From Edaphochlamys debaryana (Eukaryota > Chlorophyta > Chlorophyceae > Chlamydomonadales), in NCBI GenBank assembly GCA_016858145.1, contig JAEHOE010000007.1:1-64000 (forward strand): DNA of 64,000 bases, given 5' to 3'. Made by a program: the position numbers and the translations under genes. Below are positions 61,101 to 64,000 of the stretch, in pieces; position 1 is the first letter of the stretch, and the number at the start of each line of letters is the position of its first letter. The notes below the pieces were generated by a model. That model saw nothing but the letters and a program-made list of their open reading frames with translations. It was not told the origin of the DNA and ran no database searches.

Positions 61101-64000
61101 GGCTCCCGAGCGCCCGAGCACGCCTCGTGGAGTCCTTCTGCCCCTGCCCGCTCGTTCCCACCAGCCCCAGGCCCGCACGCTCAGCACCCCCCCGCGGTCC
61201 CTACCCCCCACACACCTCCATGGGCGCCACGATGAAGGGCAGCCCGAACATCTGCAGCAGCTCCTGGCACTCGACGTACATCTCCGTGGTGGGGGCCTCC
61301 ATGTTGCGGCTGGCGCGGGCCTGCAGGAGGGGGGAGAAGAGCAGGGAGGGGCGGGCGGAGAGAGGGTCGTGGGACTGCGGGTCGGGCCGAGGCCGACGCG
61401 GAGGCTCCGGAGGCTGACACGGAGGTTCCGTGACGGAGGGGGGCGGCAAAGGGGCGGATCGACTGGACCGCGGCATGGGACGCAGCAGTAATGGGGCCGA
61501 GGCAAAGCGGGGCACGCCGTCCCTATCTTCTGCGTCCTGCCGTTTTCGGCTTTGCGCACCTGCGCCGCCCTCAGCTGCTGCTCCTCCAGGTCAGCCTGCG
61601 CCAGGAGCTCGTCGATGCTGGGGCCACCCCCCGGGGCCCCCCCTGCGCCCCCTTCCTCCGCAACCCCCACCCCCGCCGCCGCAGCCCCTGCCATGGCTTG
61701 CCCCAAGGCCCCCGGCCCCGAGGCAGAGGCGTGCGTAGCGGCCGAGGCGACAGGCTGGGTGTGGCGGTGGGCGGGGTTGGGGTGGGGGTGGGTGGGAGCG
61801 AACCACGTGCCGGCGGGCACAGGCAGGGGCTCGTAGGGAATGGCGGGGGTGGGCAGGCGCCCGTCGGCCGGCGCGGCCGGGGCCGTGGGCGCAGTCGAGG
61901 ACGACGCCTGCGGCCCACCTGTCCGCTGCTGTGGCTGCTGTGGCTGCTGCTGATACTGCTCCGAAGGAGCCGCTTGCTGCAACTGCTGCTGATGTGGCGG
62001 CTGTTGCTGCTGTTGCTGCTGGCGGGCTGCGATGGCGGCGGCGGAGTCCCGGGCGGGCACGTACTCGGGATCCTCGTCGAACCAGTCCATGTCCTGCCCC
62101 TCGCCCTCCAGATCCAGATCCATGGCCAGATCCCCCGCGGCCTCCTCGCCCGCGTCCGCATCCGCCCCCGGGTCCTCCTCCCGCCACACAGGAGGTGGGT
62201 GCAAGGGCGCCAAGGAGGCAAGGCCAGGGGCCGAGACCGACACGGGGGGCGGCTGTGCGGCAGCTTGGGTTGGGGCTGCGACGGGCGGGCGAGGGGGCAG
62301 CGGTGGCATGAGGGACTGTGTGGAGGGCGGCGGAGCTGGAGGGGGCTGGGGCTGCGGCTGCAGCCCGGAAGACTCAACCGCTGCACCGGCGGCAGCCGCT
62401 GTGGCCGGCTCGGCTGGGGCCGCCGCGCCAGGCTCCTTCCGTGCGGCAGGCGGCGAGGGCTTCTCGGCCGGGGCCGCCCGGGGCACGGCCTCCTCCACGA
62501 AGCCAAAGGCGAAGTCCATGTCCTCGTCCTCCTCCTCGCCCTCCTCTCCGACACCTGGGCCTGCGCCCTTGTCCGAGCCTGCAACCCCCGGCTCCAAGGG
62601 CGCCGCAACCGATGCGGCCTGCGCCGGCGCTGGCCTCTTCGGCACTGGCGTTCCATGGGCCCGGTTCTCCGCAGCCAAGCGCGAGAAGAGCGGGGCGGGC
62701 GCGGGAGACGGCGATGGCTTCTCTGCCGGTACGGCCCGCGGCGGAGCCTCGTCCACAAAGTCAAAGGCGAAGTCAAAGTCCTCATCCTCATCCTCCTCTT
62801 CCGGCTGCTCCTCAGCCGCCTGCGCCCGCCCATCCTGCTCCGCACGCTCCGCACGCCCCGCTGCGGGCTTCGCCGCAGCGCCGCTGCCGTCTGCAGCCTC
62901 GCCATCGGCTTCAATCAGCCTCGGGCTGGGTGCTGAGTGGGCGGGGGCCACGGAGCCGTCACCCTGCAGCAGGCGCTGCTCGCTCGCCTTGTTCAGGAGC
63001 GCCGCCAGGCCCGACCCGACTCCGGCCCCGACCCCGGCCCCTCTGGCCGGCGGCCCCAGCGCCCGACCCGCTACCGGCTTTGCCGGGCCGGCTGCGGTGG
63101 ATCGTGCCGGCGGCAGCGCGCCGCCCAGGCGTGGGAGCGCCAACGCAGCCCGCGCCCCGCCGGCAGCGGGGCCTGCCGTCGCTGTAGGGGCAGCAGGAGC
63201 CGCACCCGGCGGGGGCCGCAGCATGGCTGCCTCCATGGCCTCCAGCTCCTCCTCCAGGTCCGCCGCGCCCGGCCCCTCACCGCCAGCGGCGGCCGCCTCC
63301 CAGATCACGTCGCCGTCGCTCAGCGCCCCCTCGTCCTCGTCCACCTTTTCCTGCCCGGGCCTTTCCTGGCCAGAGGATGCGGCAGGCGGCTGGGCTGCTG
63401 CACCCGTGGTTGCCGCTGCTGCGCCGGTAGCGGGGGTGTGGGCGCGAGAGGAGGGCAGCTGGGACGGGGACGGGGACGGCGACGCTTCCCGGCCTGTGGC
63501 AGCGGCGGCGGCCACCAGCGGCCCGCGCCGCGGGGCCAGCGCCGCCGCCGCCGAGCCCGCGGCGCCGCGCCCCAGCGACGCCGCCAGGGCCGCCGCCGCT
63601 TCCTTGACGGCGGCGCTGGGCGCGAGCGTTACAGCAGCTGACGGTGCCGCTGGCCCTGGCTCCGCCTCCGCCACGTCCTCCCACTCGAACCCGTCTCCGT
63701 CGTCGGGGCCAGCTGGCGCCGCCGCGGCGGCGACGCCTACCGCGGGCGCCGCCGCCGCCGCCGCCTGCTCCTCCGCCACTTGGGCCTGCCGCAGCGCCGC
63801 CAGGCCCTCCTGCGCCGTAACGCCTGCGCTCCAGGCGACGCCCAGCCTCGCCGCCGCCAGCGCCGCCGCCGTCGGCCGCGGCTTGGCATCCATCTCGCCA
63901 TCGCCACCGCGGCCCCGATTGCGGCCCCGCCGCCGCCCGGACGGCGATACTGGCGCCTGGGCCGCGGCGGTCTTGCCATCGTCCGGGCTGGCACCAGTTC
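58186..64000 (-). CDS. XPG: XPG/ERCC5/UVH3-type structure-specific endonuclease, 5' end outside the window
   Basis: Eight exons visible: 64000-61560 (open to the left in protein terms), 61320-61216, 60970-60849, 60606-60504, 60184-60031, 59793-59595, 59271-59084 and 58868-58186, together 1330 complete codons less the stop. XPG cuts 3' of the lesion in nucleotide excision repair. Residues 1-800 in the window are the long acidic, Ala/Pro/Gln-rich spacer. The I-domain follows: [20 protein letters not shown] with the catalytic Glu pair (848, 850), [20 protein letters not shown] with Asp869 and Asp871, and [20 protein letters not shown] (helix-hairpin-helix entry). All key acidic residues are kept. 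Then come FSFGRPDL-like [15 protein letters not shown], a degenerate PIP box ([10 protein letters not shown]), RSKRLQKAV, an Arg-Gly tail, a basic KRQRRK cluster, [10 protein letters not shown] and a final DLEWEDVS. The N-domain needed for catalysis lies past 64000. Confidence 0.93.
59272..59594 (-). other. G-rich intron of the XPG-type gene
   Basis: Between the exons at 59793-59595 and 59271-59084. On the plus strand 59275-59395 is almost pure purine with runs of G and repeated GGAGGTGGTG units, so on the coding strand it is a long polypyrimidine tract in front of the acceptor (CTCGCAG). Confidence 0.75.
61930..62030 (-). repeat. CAG/CAA-type microsatellite coding a Gln-rich stretch in the XPG spacer
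   Basis: The plus strand carries runs of CTG, TTG and related triplets; the coding strand gives Gln-rich segments separated by His, Leu, Pro and Ser (about residues 655-690 of the visible protein). Such tracts vary in length between strains and species. They lie in the non-catalytic spacer. Confidence 0.8.
62485..62800 (-). repeat. Duplicated acidic module in the XPG spacer
   Basis: Two related protein segments, near 62700-62800 and 62485-62545, share the pattern EEDEDxDFAFxFVxEA, then PRAxPAEKPSP. They are about 90 residues apart. The DNA is similar too, so this is an internal duplication. Repeated acidic-aromatic modules of this sort could be docking sites for partner proteins such as TFIIH, which is inference. 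Confidence 0.75.

Noticed and set aside
61491..62936. Long open frames of 481 codons (plus) and 447 codons (minus, other frame)
   Set aside because: They are shadows of the GC-rich XPG spacer exon. The chosen frame continues into exons with unmistakable XPG motifs and shows acidic, repeat-structured protein; the others give Arg/Pro-rich noise.

Overview
The window looks like nuclear DNA of a green alga of the Chlamydomonas/Volvox type. The genes are GC-rich and cut by many short introns with GTGAG/GTGCG donors and pyrimidine-CAG acceptors. TGTAA-type poly(A) signals are visible. One gene is a retrograde IFT-dynein chain, as expected in a ciliated organism, and another is a MnmG of cyanobacterial type with an N-terminal extension, as expected in a plastid-bearing one. 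I cannot name the species.

Layout. Bases 1-41290 are one uninterrupted head-to-tail satellite array with a 91-bp unit, about 450 copies. It already runs at base 1, is ragged at both ends and is much more uniform inside. It stops 45 bp short of the stop codon of the first gene. Then come five protein genes: (1) 41336-42063, minus, a 174-aa protein starting MGC and probably lipid-anchored, with no family recognised; (2) 42579-46945, minus, WDR60/FAP163, an intermediate chain of the IFT dynein, 13 exons, 807 aa; (3) 47368-53092, plus, organellar MnmG, 14 exons, 731 aa; (4) 55108-57801, minus, a probable organelle-targeted helical protein of unknown function, 5 exons, 647 aa; (5) 58186-64000, minus, the C-terminal 1330 residues of an XPG/ERCC5/UVH3-type repair endonuclease whose 5' end lies beyond the window.

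I built the gene models by hand: every exon junction was checked for GT-AG or GC-AG ends and for reading phase, and all five models close in frame. WDR60 and MnmG are divergent over a 422-bp shared upstream region. MnmG and gene 4 converge over about 2 kb with no convincing gene. Genes 4 and 5 are tandem on the minus strand. The genes do not form a pathway; they cover cilium assembly, organellar tRNA modification, an unknown organellar role and nuclear DNA repair.

The most unusual content is the satellite. Its unit places a polypyrimidine-CAG directly before GTGCGG, which looks like a 3' and a 5' splice site back to back. Its minor sequence variants are unevenly spread along the array, and it probably forms the 3' UTR or 3' flank of the lipid-anchored gene. 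Other points of interest are a high share of GC-AG introns (4 of 39), a duplicated Lys-Pro exon in WDR60, and repeated acidic modules in the XPG spacer.
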